From Paguma larvata (Eukaryota; Chordata; Mammalia; Carnivora; Viverridae): 64,000 nucleotides of DNA. Positions 36,130-48,549 of this stretch are shown in pieces. The notes below the pieces were generated by a model. That model was not told where the DNA came from, did no database searches, and was given only the letters and a program-made list of their open reading frames with translations. Both the position numbers and the translations under genes were made by a program. The stretch lies in assembly GCA_030068075.1 (NCBI GenBank), contig CM057830.1:28304247-28368246 (forward strand), written 5' to 3'. The number at the start of each line of letters is the position of its first letter. Within the stretch, counting starts at the first letter, position 1.

Positions 36130-36500
36130 ATCAATAGATCAAGTAAAGCAGACTCTCTTCCCTAATGTGGGTGAGCCTCATCCAATCAGTTGAAGACCTA
36201 AATAGTACAAATGCTGACCCACTCCTGAATAAGAGGCATTCCTCCTGCCTGGCTGCCTTTGAGTTGAGACATCAATTTTTTTCCTGCCTTTGATTTGAAC
36301 TGAAACATCAACTCTTCCAATGTCTTGAGCTTTCTCACATTTTTTTTTCTGCTAGTTTTCAAGCCTTTGAATTTGGACTGGAACCATACCGTTGACTTTC
36401 TTGGGTCCTCAGCTTCCTGACTACAAATCTTGAGACTTCTCAGCCTGCATAATCACATGACCCAATTCCCTATAATAAATCTCTTTATGTATGTATGTAT
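36130..36500 (+). mobile_element. medium-reiterated repeat, family unassigned
   Basis: CCTAATGTGGGTGAGCCTCA, CATCCAATCAGTTGAAGACC, repeated TTTGAAYTGRRACATCAA-type blocks and a terminal TATAATAAATCTCTTT. The pattern is that of a common old mammalian repeat. A (TATG)n run follows at 36487-36505. Confidence 0.5.
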
Positions 36501-38234
36501 GTGCATATGTATTGTTCCTTCCTAAATGTATATTTACACACTTTAAGCCAATCATTTAACTTCAGCAAAAATATAGATTATTTTTTTGAGAAATTACTGT
36601 AATGTTGTATTTATATAAATTTATTTGAGCTGTTCCATTCTTTTAACTTAGTCTTTACAGCCTTTAATAAGTTATTTCTAAAATTATAACTATGTGAGAT
36701 GAGTTACCTTAGAAAAAAGTGAAGTAAGGACAGAGGCGTCAGAATAAAAACAATGATGGGAAACATGGTATATGGTGGGGAGGGTCAAATTATTCTTCAT
36801 CTGTTAGACCATGTGTCAGATTTGGGCCTTCATTATAACATAAATTGAAAACTGCTAAATGGATTTAGGTGGTAGAATAATATGTCTCAATCTGAACTTC
36901 AAAATTTTCAACCTGGAGAAACTCTGGAAGAGGGGCAAAATGGAAGAAAAGTGCCAAAAATTATATGTATTCAGTATTTTAATAAATAGTTTAATTACAG
37001 AGAAAAGAAACCATAATTGATTGAATTATGCTCCTATTGATGCCTTTTGTCAGACACATCTAGGTAAATTTTAGTTTACTGATTCATTCATCTATAACCT
37101 GAGGCATAATTTCCCTCAGCTCCTTGAAATGCAGACATAGTGTCTGGAAGCAAATAAACCATTTCTGAAGTGCCAACATCACCAACTCAGACCCATACAG
37201 TGATGGCAAATGTTGCACAGTATTAATAAAAGTACAAACCAGAAATCTCTGTAGTTTATTTTCCAGAGGATCTTAGATTATGGAAGCAAACAAAACAAGA
37301 AGAAAATTACAGCTTTAGGAACTGCCAGACTAAATAGCTCTCTCTGAAAAGACTAGTGGCTTCTTTGGGATACAGTTAAGTGCCAAGGCTATAATTTTCC
37401 ATTTACTTTCCTTTGTCACCGTATATGTAGGGTATTTACCCCAATTTGATGCCATTTGCTCTTTGTCAGAGGAAGTCCTCCTGCAGATTCTTATTAACCA
37501 CATTTCTTCTCCTAAAACATCCTATAAAAACTATCTCTGTCACTCTTCTTTTGACATTGGCCATTTCCTCATAGGGAACACGGTCGTCAAATGATTGAAG
37601 GCCTGTGCAATTCAGCTCTGATGGATTGTGTTTTAAACTGCTCTAGTTTAAAATACCATAGGCCACGTATCTTAAAGTGCACACATTTCAAATAGAAAAG
37701 ATCAAGTTCCACTGTCGTCGTTACTGGAATAGCTTTGTGACAACTTTTGATATATAGGGTTGGGTTTTTTTGTGTGTGTGGTTGGGGGGAGTGCTTAATT
37801 TGAGCAAAGCCACATAAATCACAGGTGAGTTGAAGGGCCTGGATGTGAGCTACTGAAAGTGGGGTAGTTTGAACAACAGTGTAAGTTCGACAGCTTTTTT
37901 CTTGGACCAGCTCCTTTTGACCTATTCAACACCAATTTCCTTCAATACAGTTTTAAAAAAATTAAACCTACTGCTTAAAGATTGCACCTTTTCCCAGAAA
38001 GATATGACCATACCTTGACTGCAACACTAATTGGAATAGATTTAGATTGATGTATAGTATATTGTGGCTTTTTCCCCATAAAGAGCTCAATTATCTCATT
38101 GCAATAATCCAGATTACTTGAATAAACACTTAAAACACTCTCTACTGTTCTTTCATTCTTTGTCCAAAATACTGAATATGTATATCCTACAGAGTCAGCA
38201 CTTTTTTGCATATTTTGTTCACTGATGTGCTCCT
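36501..38234. other. unassigned low-repeat DNA
   Basis: No gene. A minus-strand 78-aa ORF at 37975-38211 has no recognisable domain. Confidence 0.4.
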
Positions 38235-38274
38235 AGCATCTTTTAGTTTTTATTTTTTTAAGTTTATTTATTTT

Positions 38275-38314
<40 letters not shown>

Positions 38315-38494
38315 AGGAGTGAAGGAGAGGCAAAGAAAGAGGGACAGAGAGAATTCCAAGCAGGCTCTGCCCTGTAGGCACAGAGCCCAACGCAAGACTC
38401 AATCCCACGAACCATGAGATCATGACCTGAGCCAAAATCAAGAGTCAGATGCTCGCCTGACCGAGCCACCCAGTCATCCCCACCAGCATCTTTT
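38235..38494 (-). mobile_element. felid SINE, antisense, with (GA)n expansion
   Basis: The body is about 38245-38484 with AGCATCTTTT at 38235-38244 and 38485-38494. The linker holds a (GA)n run of about 15 units at 38279-38309. Confidence 0.9.
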
Positions 38495-40007
38495 TTTAAA
38501 ACTATAGTTCAGAGACAATATTATATTACTTTTAGGAATATAACTCCCAGAATCTTAAAGAGTAACTGGTGTGTGATAATTATTTACTGCATATGTGCAA
38601 GAATAAATAAATGAATTAGTGAAGTGCATGCTGGATTCTACCTCTAGATGTGAATCATTTTGGTCTAAAGAAGAGTCTGGACATGTGTTTCTTTCTCTCT
38701 CTCTTCCCTTCCCCCCAACTCCTCCCTCCCCACCCCCTCACTCTTTCTTATCATTCTCTTGGTGATTTCAATGTACACCCTCAGGTAAGAACCAGTGAGG
38801 CCTCAAGATGGAGGAAGGAATCCACCCATACTGGCAAATAGAGTCTAATGGTGATAACTTTTAAGGAGACTGACTTGATCTCAAGAAAAGCTTTCTAACA
38901 ATTTACGGCAATTAAAAAGCAGAGTTGCCTATTTCTGGAAACAGTGACTTTCCTATCACTGTTTGAGAAGAAGAAATGCAAGCAGAAACATGGATGGATC
39001 CTGGGGTTAGAGAAAAATATGCAAGAGGGGCTTACACTGGGAACGCTTAAAAAACAGTTTAAATCTGACTGGAAAAGGTAGAGAAAGCAACAAGAATAAG
39101 GTTCCCTTGTGCTATGCTTGATTTAGGTTCACTCTTCATATACCTCTTCATCCCGAAGCAATTTCTAGTTGCTTTTGCATATCGACTAGTGACTCTTCAA
39201 AGTCAGCACTACCAAGGAAACCCACATATGACAGTGTCAGTTTTAAATGTATGTGTGTGTGTGTAGTTGTGTGTGAGTATTCATTGGTAATGGTAATAAT
39301 TTGAAAATTTAAGCACTAAGAGTCTCTTATTAGTTAAGTGCTTAATATATGGTTCAATTATATAATGGCACTATATAGCCAATATCAGGAATACTAACAA
39401 GAGTAGTCAATTCATATATTCACATTAACAAGTTATAAAGCTATTTTAGTAAGGACTTACTGACTTTTCACTTCATTTTGTTTTTTGTATCTCCTCTATT
39501 GAGACTGTCTTCAGAGTCAGACTTAGCAGTTTGCAACCATCCTCTTCTGGATAAAACTAACAATAATAAAAACAACAGCAAACAGCCTAATTTGGGGAAT
39601 CAGTGACTTTTTTTTCCACGAGTTGTAACTCAAAATATGTTACATTTCCAACTATAAAACTCCCTCTCCTCCAAAATGTTGACAGTATTTCATCATTCAG
39701 GAAATTCTAATGAGGAGATACAAACTCAAATTCAAAAGATTTCTAAAGGTTTTGAATACTGGAGAATATTTAACATTACAAATGATTTTTTGGATGGAAA
39801 ACACTTATATCCATATTAAATGTGGATATATATATATATATTCCTATAAACTAGTCATGCACATATTTCATAGTCACAGATCATGCATGTGGGAGAGAGG
39901 TTACGTAATTATCATAGTGTTTTGTTGATCCTCAAAAATTCAATAGTGGATCTATGTTCTTCATATACTCTTACATAAGACAATTTATAAATAGTGATTT
40001 GGCTTAG
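38495..40007. other. unassigned DNA with simple repeats
   Basis: Pyrimidine-rich strand at 38690-38760, (TG)n at about 39249-39274, TA-run at 39828-39841. No gene. Confidence 0.45.
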
Positions 40008-40009
40008 TG

Positions 40010-40507
40010 TGGTAGGCAGAACAATGCCCCACCCAAAGATGTCCATGTCCTAATCCTTGGAAATTGTGCATATCTTAGGCGACACACCAAAAAGGAATCA
40101 AGGTTGTAGACTGAACTAAAATTGTTCAGCAGATCTTGAGATGGGAAGATTCTTCTACCCCAACAGGAAGATTGCCCAGGTAGGCCCAATGTAATCACTT
40201 GGGTCTTATAAGTGGAAGATCAAGGTACAAGAGAGAGAACAGAAGAACTGGTAGCATGAAAAGGACCTGGCCGAATATTTCTGGCTTTGAAGATGAAGGA
40301 AGCAAACCACAAGTCAGGAATGTGTAAGGAAATGGATTCTCCCCTTGAGTGTCCAGGATGAATGCAGCTCTGCTAATACCTTGACTTTAGTGCAGTAAGA
40401 TCCATTTTAGGCTTCTGACCTCTAAAACGCCAAGGTAATAAATGTTCAGTGTTTCAAAGCACTACATTTCTGGTAATTTGTTACAGCAGCACTGGGAAAT
40501 TAAAACA
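40010..40507 (+). mobile_element. probable solitary MaLR-type LTR
   Basis: It starts TGTGGTAGGCAGAACAATGC and ends near GGAAATTAAAACA, consistent with TG...CA termini. GATGTCCATGTCCTAATCCT, GGCCCAATGTAATCACTTGG and AATTTGTTACAGCAGCACTG appear in the expected order, with an AATAAA near 40438. No internal retroviral genes adjoin it, so it is a solo LTR or remnant. Confidence 0.6.
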
Positions 40508-41149
40508 GTCAGCAGGCATTTCTGTAGTCATAATCCCATTGAAATGGTTTGACAAATGATTATGATGTTTTCTAATATCTTCACTGGCATTTGTACACTC
40601 AATTATGGTTTTATTAAAATACTTAACATGTCTTGAAAAGACCTATATATCAGCCTATAAGTGTTAAAAGTTTTTTTTTATCAAGAAAGCTCTTTTATTC
40701 ACTATGAATAAAGTATCTGATGGGCACACATCTCCCAGGTTTTTATGCTGTTTAGTTGCCTATCTAATATGAAACTTCCAAAACAAAATAACATCTATAA
40801 TAGTTCTGAATGTAAGATGAGGGATGATGTCCCTCAATCCACTGAACACTTCTAATTAAGATAAATGCTACCCAGAGCTGTAATTATGACAAAATGCACA
40901 CTGTGGAGGAACCATTCTTTTACTTCAGTAATTAGTTAGCCATGGGTATATCTTGCTTAATAGCTGTATCTAACCTCCGAAAGTTTAATTTATTCTTTTC
41001 TCTAATTACTATATCAAATAGTAAATAGTTTGTATAATCACTCGAGATTTCTCACAAAATTAATATTGAACTCTCCCTTCTCTTTTGTGAATTTAGTCCT
41101 TAGTATTTACAATAAAGAGAACTCTAAATAGTAAAAGAATTTCTGCAAG
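40508..41149. other. AT-rich unassigned DNA
   Basis: No gene or repeat recognised. Confidence 0.4.
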
Positions 41150-41169
41150 AGGGCTTTACAGTTTTTTGC

Positions 41170-41700
41170 CTGTGCAACTCCAGCTCCATCAATTCATCCC
41201 TACCTTGCCACTGGAACCATGCTGGCTAGCACCACTGCAGGTGTCCCGGCCCCAGGGTCCAGTGCAGCAACCACACATGCTCCCACAGCTGGCCCCAGCC
41301 CCTCAGGCCATGCTGCACACATGCCACCACAGACAGTCCCGGTGGCTGTGAGGATGAACATTGCCAGCTCCTGTCCCCAAAGCTGTCCATGCACTCTCAG
41401 TCAGCCCTGGCCTCTGCTGCTGGCTTCAGCACTTGTTCACATGTGTACATGCGGCAGATCCCTAAATCCAGATACATGCATACAATTGGTCCCGGTCCCC
41501 AACACCACCTGTTCTGGTTTCTCACCTGCCAGACGTGGAGGTGCTGCTGAAGACTCCAACAGCCCTTGTAGCCACTATGGACCTCCTGAAGTTCTTGTCT
41601 CCAAGGACTACAAAGTTACCAACATCAGAGACTCAGCTAACTGAGCTGCTGAGACATGACATCCCTTGAACCAGAGACATCTCATGCTCTCACACATGGC
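41170..41700 (+). promoter_or_regulatory. GC-rich 5'UTR/promoter-like region of the old L1
   Basis: Rich in CC/GC and CAG/CTG words (GCTGGCCCCAGCCCCTCAGG), unlike its flanks. It directly precedes L1 ORF1-like sequence, so I read it as the L1 5'UTR. The 141-aa ORF at 41219-41644 inside it is proline/serine-rich low-complexity and not treated as a gene. Confidence 0.55.
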
Positions 41701-42363
41701 ACCCCAGCAACTAGACCTGTTATCACAGTGTCTCCAGCATACCACTCATCCCACACCACCAGGTGAAGCTCTTTCCTTACTGAAGCCAGTCCAGAAAGCC
41801 TAGAAAACTGATTGCTTCATCTAATGCAGAGTCATCTATACAAGGCTACAAAAATGATGAAGAGTCAGGGAAACATGACATGACCAAAGAATACAATAAA
41901 CTTCCATTAACCCACCTCTAAGAAATAAAGACCTGTAAACTCCCAACAAAGAATTCTAAAGAATTGTTCTAAAGAAATTTAGTGGGCTATAAGAATATAA
42001 TGACTGCGATTTAAAAATGTAATAGAGTTTCAACATCGGACCTGATCACAGTAGAAAGAATCTGTGAACTCAAAGTATGTCATGTGGAATTATCCAGAGG
42101 GAAAAAGAAAAAAAAATGAAAAGGAATGAAGAAAGACTATGGGATTTATGATGTCATCGACAGAGCTAATATTTACATTATGAGAGTTCTAGAAGGAGAA
42201 GACAAAAAGAGGCAGAAAGCTTATTTAAAGAAATAATGGCTGAAAATTACCCAAGCCTGAGAGGAGATATGTATAACCAAGTACATGACTCAAAGGTCCC
42301 CAATCAGGTTTAATCCAAAAAAGACTTCACTTAGACAAATTATAATCAAACTCTAAAAAAATC

Positions 42364-43445
42364 AAAGACATAGAATTTTTTGAGTATTTATTTTAATTCT
42401 AGTTAGCTAACATACAGTATTTTATTAGTTTCAAGTATACAATATAATATTTTCTTAATTTTTTTAATGTTTATTTATTTTTGAGGCAGAGAGAGACAGA
42501 GCATGAGTGGGGGAGGGGCAGAGAGAGAGGGAGACACAGAATCCGAAGCAGGCTTCAGGCTCTGAGCTGTCAGCACAGAGCCTGATGCGGCTCGAACTCA
42601 CACACCGCGAGATCATGACCTGAGCCGAGGTCGGACGCCCAACCGACTGAGCGACCCAGGCGCCCCTACAATATAATAATTCAACACTTACATACATCAG
42701 CTGGTGCTCATCACAATAGGTACACTCCTTAATCCTCACCACCTATTTCACCCATCTCCCCACTCATCTCCCCTCTGGTAACCATCAGATTGTTCTCTAT
42801 AACTAAAAGTCTGTTTCTTGCTTTGATCTCCTCTCTCTCTCCTTTTTTTGTTTTGTTTCTAAATTCCATATAAGTGAAATCATATGGTATTTATCTTTCT
42901 CTGACTGACATATTACACTTAGCATTATACTCTATAGCTCCATCCATGTCGTTGGCAAATGGCAAGATTTCATTCTTTTTATAAATGAATAATATTTCAT
43001 TGTATATATATACCACTTCTCTATCTATTCATCGTTCATTGGACAGTTGGGCTGCTTCCATATCTTTGCTATTGTAAATAATGTTGCTGTAAACATAGGG
43101 GCACATGTATCCCTTTGAATTAGTGTCATTGTATTCTTTAGGTAAATGCCCAGTAGTGTGATTGCCAGATCATAAGGTAGTTCTATTTTTAACATTTCGA
43201 GGAACCTGCACACTGTTTCCACAGTGGCTGCAGAAGTTTGCATTCCTGCCAACAGTGCAAGAGTGTTCCCCTTTCTTCACATCCTCGCCAACACCTGTTG
43301 TTTCTTGTGTTGTTGATTTTAGCCATTTTGATAGGGGTAAGATGAAGACACATTGTCATTTTGATTTGCATTTCCCTGATGATGAGTGATGATGAGTATC
43401 TTTTCCTGTGTCTACCAGCCTTCTGGATGAAAGACAAAGAATTTT
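42364..43445 (-). mobile_element. antisense L1 3' end with 16-bp TSD, hosting a SINE
   Basis: The insert is 42380-43429. AAAGACATAGAATTTT (42364-42379) and AAAGACAAAGAATTTT (43430-43445) flank it with one mismatch. It is antisense 3'UTR (AATTCTAGTTAGCTAACATA, CTCTGGTAACCATCAGATTG) then ORF2 C-terminus (CAGTGGCTGCAGAAGTTTGC). The host ORF1 sequence resumes after the second TSD. Confidence 0.93.
42438..42678 (-). mobile_element. young felid SINE, antisense, perfect 12-bp TSD
   Basis: The body is 42450-42666 with TACAATATAATA at 42438-42449 and 42667-42678. CpG-rich head (GGTCGGACGCCCAACCGACT) suggests recency. Confidence 0.95.
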
Positions 43446-46262
43446 AAAAGTAGCAAGTGTTAAGAGTCTCATCATATACAAGGAAATCTCCATAAGACTA
43501 TAAGCAGATTTCTCAGCAGAAACCTCACAGGCTAGGAGACGTGGAAAGACGTATTCAAGATGCTGAAAGAAAATGACTCCCAACCAAGAATACTTTACCC
43601 AGCAAAGTTGTCCTTCAGAAATGAAGGCAAGATAAACACCTTCCCTGACAAACAAAAGCTAAGAGACTCTATCACCACAGACCTGCCTTACAAGAAATAC
43701 CCAAAGGAGTTCTTTGAGCTGGAATGAAAGGACACTAATGAGTAACATGAACAAACAAAAAAAGGTTAAAATTCACTGGTAAAGGTAAATATGTATTCAA
43801 ATTCAAAATACTCTAATATTGTAATGATTTTATATAAAGCACCTTTAATTCTAGTATAGTGGTTAAAAGCCAGAAGTATTAAGAATAACTATAATTATAA
43901 TGATTTATGAATAGATAAAAAATATAAAAACATATAAGTTGTGATAAAAATATAAAAACATCTTGCTTGTGTGGGGAGGAGTAAATGTGTACAGCATTTG
44001 TATGCAATCAAAGTTGAGTTGGTGTCAGTTTGAAAGACTCTTTATAAGAGGTTTTACCTAAGCCTCCTGATAACCACAAAGCAAAGTCTATATGAGGTAT
44101 ACAAAAGACAAAAATAATCAAAGCTCACCATTAAGGAAAGTCATCAAATCACAAAGGAAGGTAACAAGAGAAGAAGAAAGGAATAAAGATCTATAAAACA
44201 GACACAAACTAGTTAACAAGATGGCAGGAATACATCCTCACTTATCGATAATTAAATATAAACAGATTAAATTCTCCAATCAAAAGACACAGAATGGCTG
44301 AATGCATAAAAAAAATAAGACCCAAGTTATACTGCCTACAACACTTTCAACAAAGGATAGATCATCAAGACAGAAACTCAGTAAGTAAACAGTGGGCTTG
44401 AACTATACTTTATACCAAATGGACCTAACAGATATTCACAGAACATTCTATCCAAAAGCAGCAGAATACACATTCTTCTCAAGCACACACAGAATATTAT
44501 CCAGTATCAATCATATGTTAGGATAAAAATCAAGTGTAAACAAATTCAGAAAGATTAAACCATATCAAACATCTTTTCTGATCACAATAGCATGAAACTA
44601 ATAATAAGAGGAAAATGGGAAAATTCACAAATACGTAGAAATTAAGCAATATGCTTCTGAAAAACCAATGAGTCAAAGAATAAATTAATACAGAAATCAG
44701 TATTTTGACACAAATGAAAACAGAAATATACCAGAACATATGAGAGGCAACAAATTCAATTCTAGGATAGAATTTTATAGCAATAAATGCCTATATTAAG
44801 GTAAAAGCATGATCTTTAGTCGACCTAACTTTATACCTCAAGGAACTAGGAAACACAGAACAAACTAAGCCCAAACTTATCCCAAAGGAGATAATAAAGA
44901 TTAGTGCAGAAATAAGTGCAATCGAAACTAGAAAAACAATAGAGAAGATCAATGGAACGAAGAGGCTTTTTTTAAAAAACATAAAATCAACAAATTTTTT
45001 GCTAGACTAAGAAAAAAGAAGACTCAAATAAATAACCAGAAATGAAAAAGGAGACATTACGGAGATACAAATAAATGCAAAGAATCATGAGAGTACTATG
45101 AACAATAATATGCAAACAAATTAGAAATAATAAACAAAATGAAAATATAACCTATGTTACGGGAGAAAATATTTGCAAATCACAGAACAAATAATGGGTT
45201 AAGATCCGGAATGTATAAGGAACTCCTGTAACTCAATAGCCAAAAAAATTAAAAAAACAATAACCGGATTTTAAAATGGGTTAGGATCTGAATAGACATT
45301 TTTCAAAGAAGAGATACAACTGGCTAAAGAGTTCATGAAAAGGTGTTCAACATCACTAACCATCACTAAGCCAAAATCACAATGGGATAGTCCCCTCACA
45401 CCTGTCAGAATAGCTAATATTAAAAAGATAAGAAATAACAACTGCTGGTGAGGATGTAGAGAAAAGGGAACCCTTGTTCACTGTTGGTGGAAATATAAAA
45501 TGGCGCAGCCACTAAGAAAGATAGTATGGGGTTCCTCAAAAGATTAAATATGGATCTACCACATGATCTCACTGTGAGTATATATCTAAAGGAAATGAAA
45601 TCACTATCTTGAAGATATATGTTCAGTGCAGCATTATTCACAATAGCCAAGACATAGAAACAACCTATGTCCATCAATGAATGAATAAAGATACACATAT
45701 ACAACTGAGTATGTATAAGTATGGAGGTACATACAACTGAATATTATTCGGCCTTAAAAAAGAAGGAAATTTTACCATTATCAGGATGATGACATTATGC
45801 TAAGTTAAATAAACTAGATACAGAAAGGCAAACACTCATGATCTCATTATAAGGGGAATCAGAAAAAAAAAAAAAATGAAATTATAGTAACAGAGTACAA
45901 TGGTGGCTACCAGAGGCTGAGGGGTTGGAGGACACGGGAGATATTGATGAAAGGGTACAAACTTTCAGTTATAAGATGAATAAGTTGTGGAGACCTAATG
46001 CACAACATGGTGACTGCAATTAATAGTAATGTATTACATACTTGAAATTATCCGAGGGAGCAGATCTCCAATGTTCTCCCCTGCTTTGTGTGTACTTTGT
46101 GTTACACACAAAGGTAACTATGTGAGTTGATAGACATGTTAATTAGTTTGATTGTGGTTATCATTTCAAAATATATACCTTTATCAAAACAATATACTTT
46201 ATTCCTTAAATATGTAATTTTTGTCAACCATACCTCAATAAAGCTTGGAAACAAAGAATTCA

Positions 46263-46704
46263 TTCAGAATTTCTTTTTGATTCAGAATTTGATGAAAATT
46301 AATAAAGGTAGTAAAGAGATGATAAGGAGAGTATGATTTCCAGAATAACAATGCGATAGTCTTTGCTGATATATTCCATAAGTGACAGGGGTGAAAAGTA
46401 TATAAATCTGTCTATATATCTACATCCGTATCTATGTATCTAAAACCCATGACCTTTTAAAGACTCTGGAAGCGGCCCTAAGGAAAAACAGCTAATGAAG
46501 AAACATCTATTCAAGGAAATTTGTGGCAATTTGGTAAGAAAGGGGGAAATCTGTGGTGTTTGAATGAAGATCACTCCTTCCTTCACTCCTAGTCACTGAG
46601 GCAGAGGCCCCATTTCAAATTCTCTTTTGGGCAGTTTATCCAGCTACTCTTCTAGGACCTGACTTCCAGTATAGACTCGTCACACCACATGACACAGGTG
46701 AAAA
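46263..46704. other. unassigned spacer
   Basis: No gene or recognisable repeat. Confidence 0.4.
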
Positions 46705-47755
46705 TAACTTAGCCTAGATAGCAACATGCAGAAGAATGAAACTAGACTACTTTCTTATACCATACACAAAAATAAATTCAAAATGGATAAAAGATCTATA
46801 TGTGAGAAAGGAAGTCATCAAAATCCTAGAGGAGAATATAGGTAACAACCTCTTTGACCTCAGCCGCTGCAACTTACTAGACATGTTTTAGAGGCAAGGG
46901 AAATAAAAGCAAAAATGAATGAATGGGACCTCATCAAGATAAAAAGCTTCTGCAAACCAAAAGAAACAATCGATAAAACTAAAAGGCAGCCTATGGAAAG
47001 GAAGAAGATATTTACAAATGCCATCTCTGATAAAGGGTTAGTATCCAAAATCTATAAAGAACTTATCAAACTCAATACCCAGAAAACAATCTAGCAAAGA
47101 AATGAGCAGAACATATGAATAGACATTTTTCTAATGGAGACAAACAAGTGGCTAACAGACACATGAAAAGATGCTCAACATCACTCATCATTAGGGAAAT
47201 ACAAATCAAAACCACACTGTGATACTAAGTCACACCTGTCAGAATGGCTAAAATTAACAACATGGGAAACAACAGATGTTGGTGAGGATGTGGAGAAAAA
47301 GCACCCTCTTACACTGTTGGTGGGAAAGCAAACTGGTGCAGCTGCTCTGGAAAACAGTGCAAAGACTCCTCAAATAATTAAAAATAGAACTATCCTATGA
47401 CCCAGTAATTGCACTATTAAGTATTTACCCAAAGGATACAAAAATACTAATTTGAAGGGTTACATGCACCCCGATGTTTAGAGCAGCATGATCAACAATA
47501 GCCAAAGTATGGAGACAGCCCAAATATCAACTGACTGATGAATGGATAAGAAGATGTGGGATGTGTGTGTGTACACACACACACACAGGGATACCACAGG
47601 GCAGGAAATGGGTTAAATGGGTGATGGGTACTAAGGAGGGCACTTGTGATGAGCAATGGATGTTGTATGTAAGTGATGAATCACTAAATTATACTCCCAA
47701 AACCAATATTACACTATATGTTAGCTTACTAGAATTTAAATAAAAACATAAAACA
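46705..47755 (+). mobile_element. 5'-truncated sense L1
   Basis: It begins in the ORF2 C-terminal third (ACCATACACAAAAATAAATT) and runs to a 3' end near 47755 (AATTTAAATAAAAACATAAA). The frame is broken by stops, e.g. after LLDMF near 46890. The cysteine-rich region is recognisable at 47270-47350. Confidence 0.88.
47562..47583. repeat. 22-bp perfect (TG)/(AC) palindrome
   Basis: A TG run joined head-on to an AC run within the L1 3' end. It is fully self-complementary, giving both cruciform and Z-DNA potential. Confidence 0.95.
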
Positions 47756-48410
47756 TGAAAAAGAAAAAGGAATACTTGGCCTTTTGGCCCCACCTCAGCA
47801 ATGTTTATGTGGATACCATCAACAGGTTAGGGGGATCACTGAATGCTTAACTGGTGATAACATACAGAATGGTATTAGTAAATAAGATGTTAGCAAAGAG
47901 ATGCAGTTAAGCTGTAGGATGCTTTGTGCGTTCAGCAGTTGCTGACAGCTTATGCAGTAGACCCAGTTTTGGCCATTTGGCAGCCTGTGAAGAGTTATTA
48001 CTCTTGCCCTCCAATAGCAACATGAATAGACATTCCCTTCAATAGCTCTCCAATAGCAACAAAGCAGGTATAGGACCCACTGGCAGCGGAGGAGATGCAA
48101 AGCAGGTTATTCCTACCATCTTCATTTCTGCTGTTAGCACAGGCCTCTTACCAGTATTCGTGCAAGAGCATGTGAATAATTCTGCTTTACTTTGCTGGAG
48201 TGCAAAACCTCCTGACTAATTATTTCAATGTCTTCTTCAAGTGGGAGTTTAACAAATAGCAAAGTACATCTTTGCCACAAATTTCAACAAGAAAATATTG
48301 GATTAGGCACAATGTTTGTAAAGTCTGTATTATATGCCTGCATCTTCCCCTGCTGCTTTACAGTTTCTATTTCCCATATCCTGTAACTCCCTGTCTTCTG
48401 GAGTTAATGA
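47756..48410. other. unique DNA with a short direct repeat
   Basis: CTCCAATAGCAACA occurs at 48009-48022 and 48048-48061. No gene. Confidence 0.45.
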
Positions 48411-48549
48411 AAACTGACGCAAAGTGGGGTGCCTGGCTGGCTCAGTTGAAAGAGCGGTGACTCAATCTCAATCTCGGGGTCGTTGGTTCAAGCCCCACAT
48501 CGTGGGTAGAGAGTACTTAAAAATAAACTCTCTAAAAAAATTGACACAA
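48411..48549 (+). mobile_element. short-form carnivore tRNA-derived SINE
   Basis: The body is about 48426-48537 and has only a tRNA-like head (GGTGCCTGGCTGGCTCAGTT), box B (GGTTCAAGCCCCACATCGTG) and an A-rich tail, without the long CT linker of the other copies. Imperfect TSD AAACTGACGCAA/AAATTGACACAA at 48411-48422 and 48538-48549. Confidence 0.88.

Larger units (their letters stand above)
41150..46262 (+). mobile_element. old sense L1 (L1M-type), interrupted
   Basis: GC-rich 5'UTR-like block (about 41170-41700), ORF1 remnants (about 41870-42379 and 43446-43730), the inter-ORF region (43730-44240), endonuclease remnants (44240-44980), a deletion, then ORF2 C-terminus and 3'UTR (45100-46262) ending CCTCAATAAAGCTTGGAAAC. 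Stops throughout. A 1.05-kb antisense L1 interrupts ORF1. Confidence 0.8.

Noticed and set aside
41219..41644. 141-aa proline/serine-rich ORF resembling a mucin-like protein
   Set aside because: It falls in the GC-rich block preceding L1 ORF1 remnants and is best explained as L1 5'UTR.
47819..48100. 93-aa minus-strand ORF with repeated CCYWRA
   Set aside because: The repetition comes from a 14-bp direct repeat; no domain or context supports a gene.
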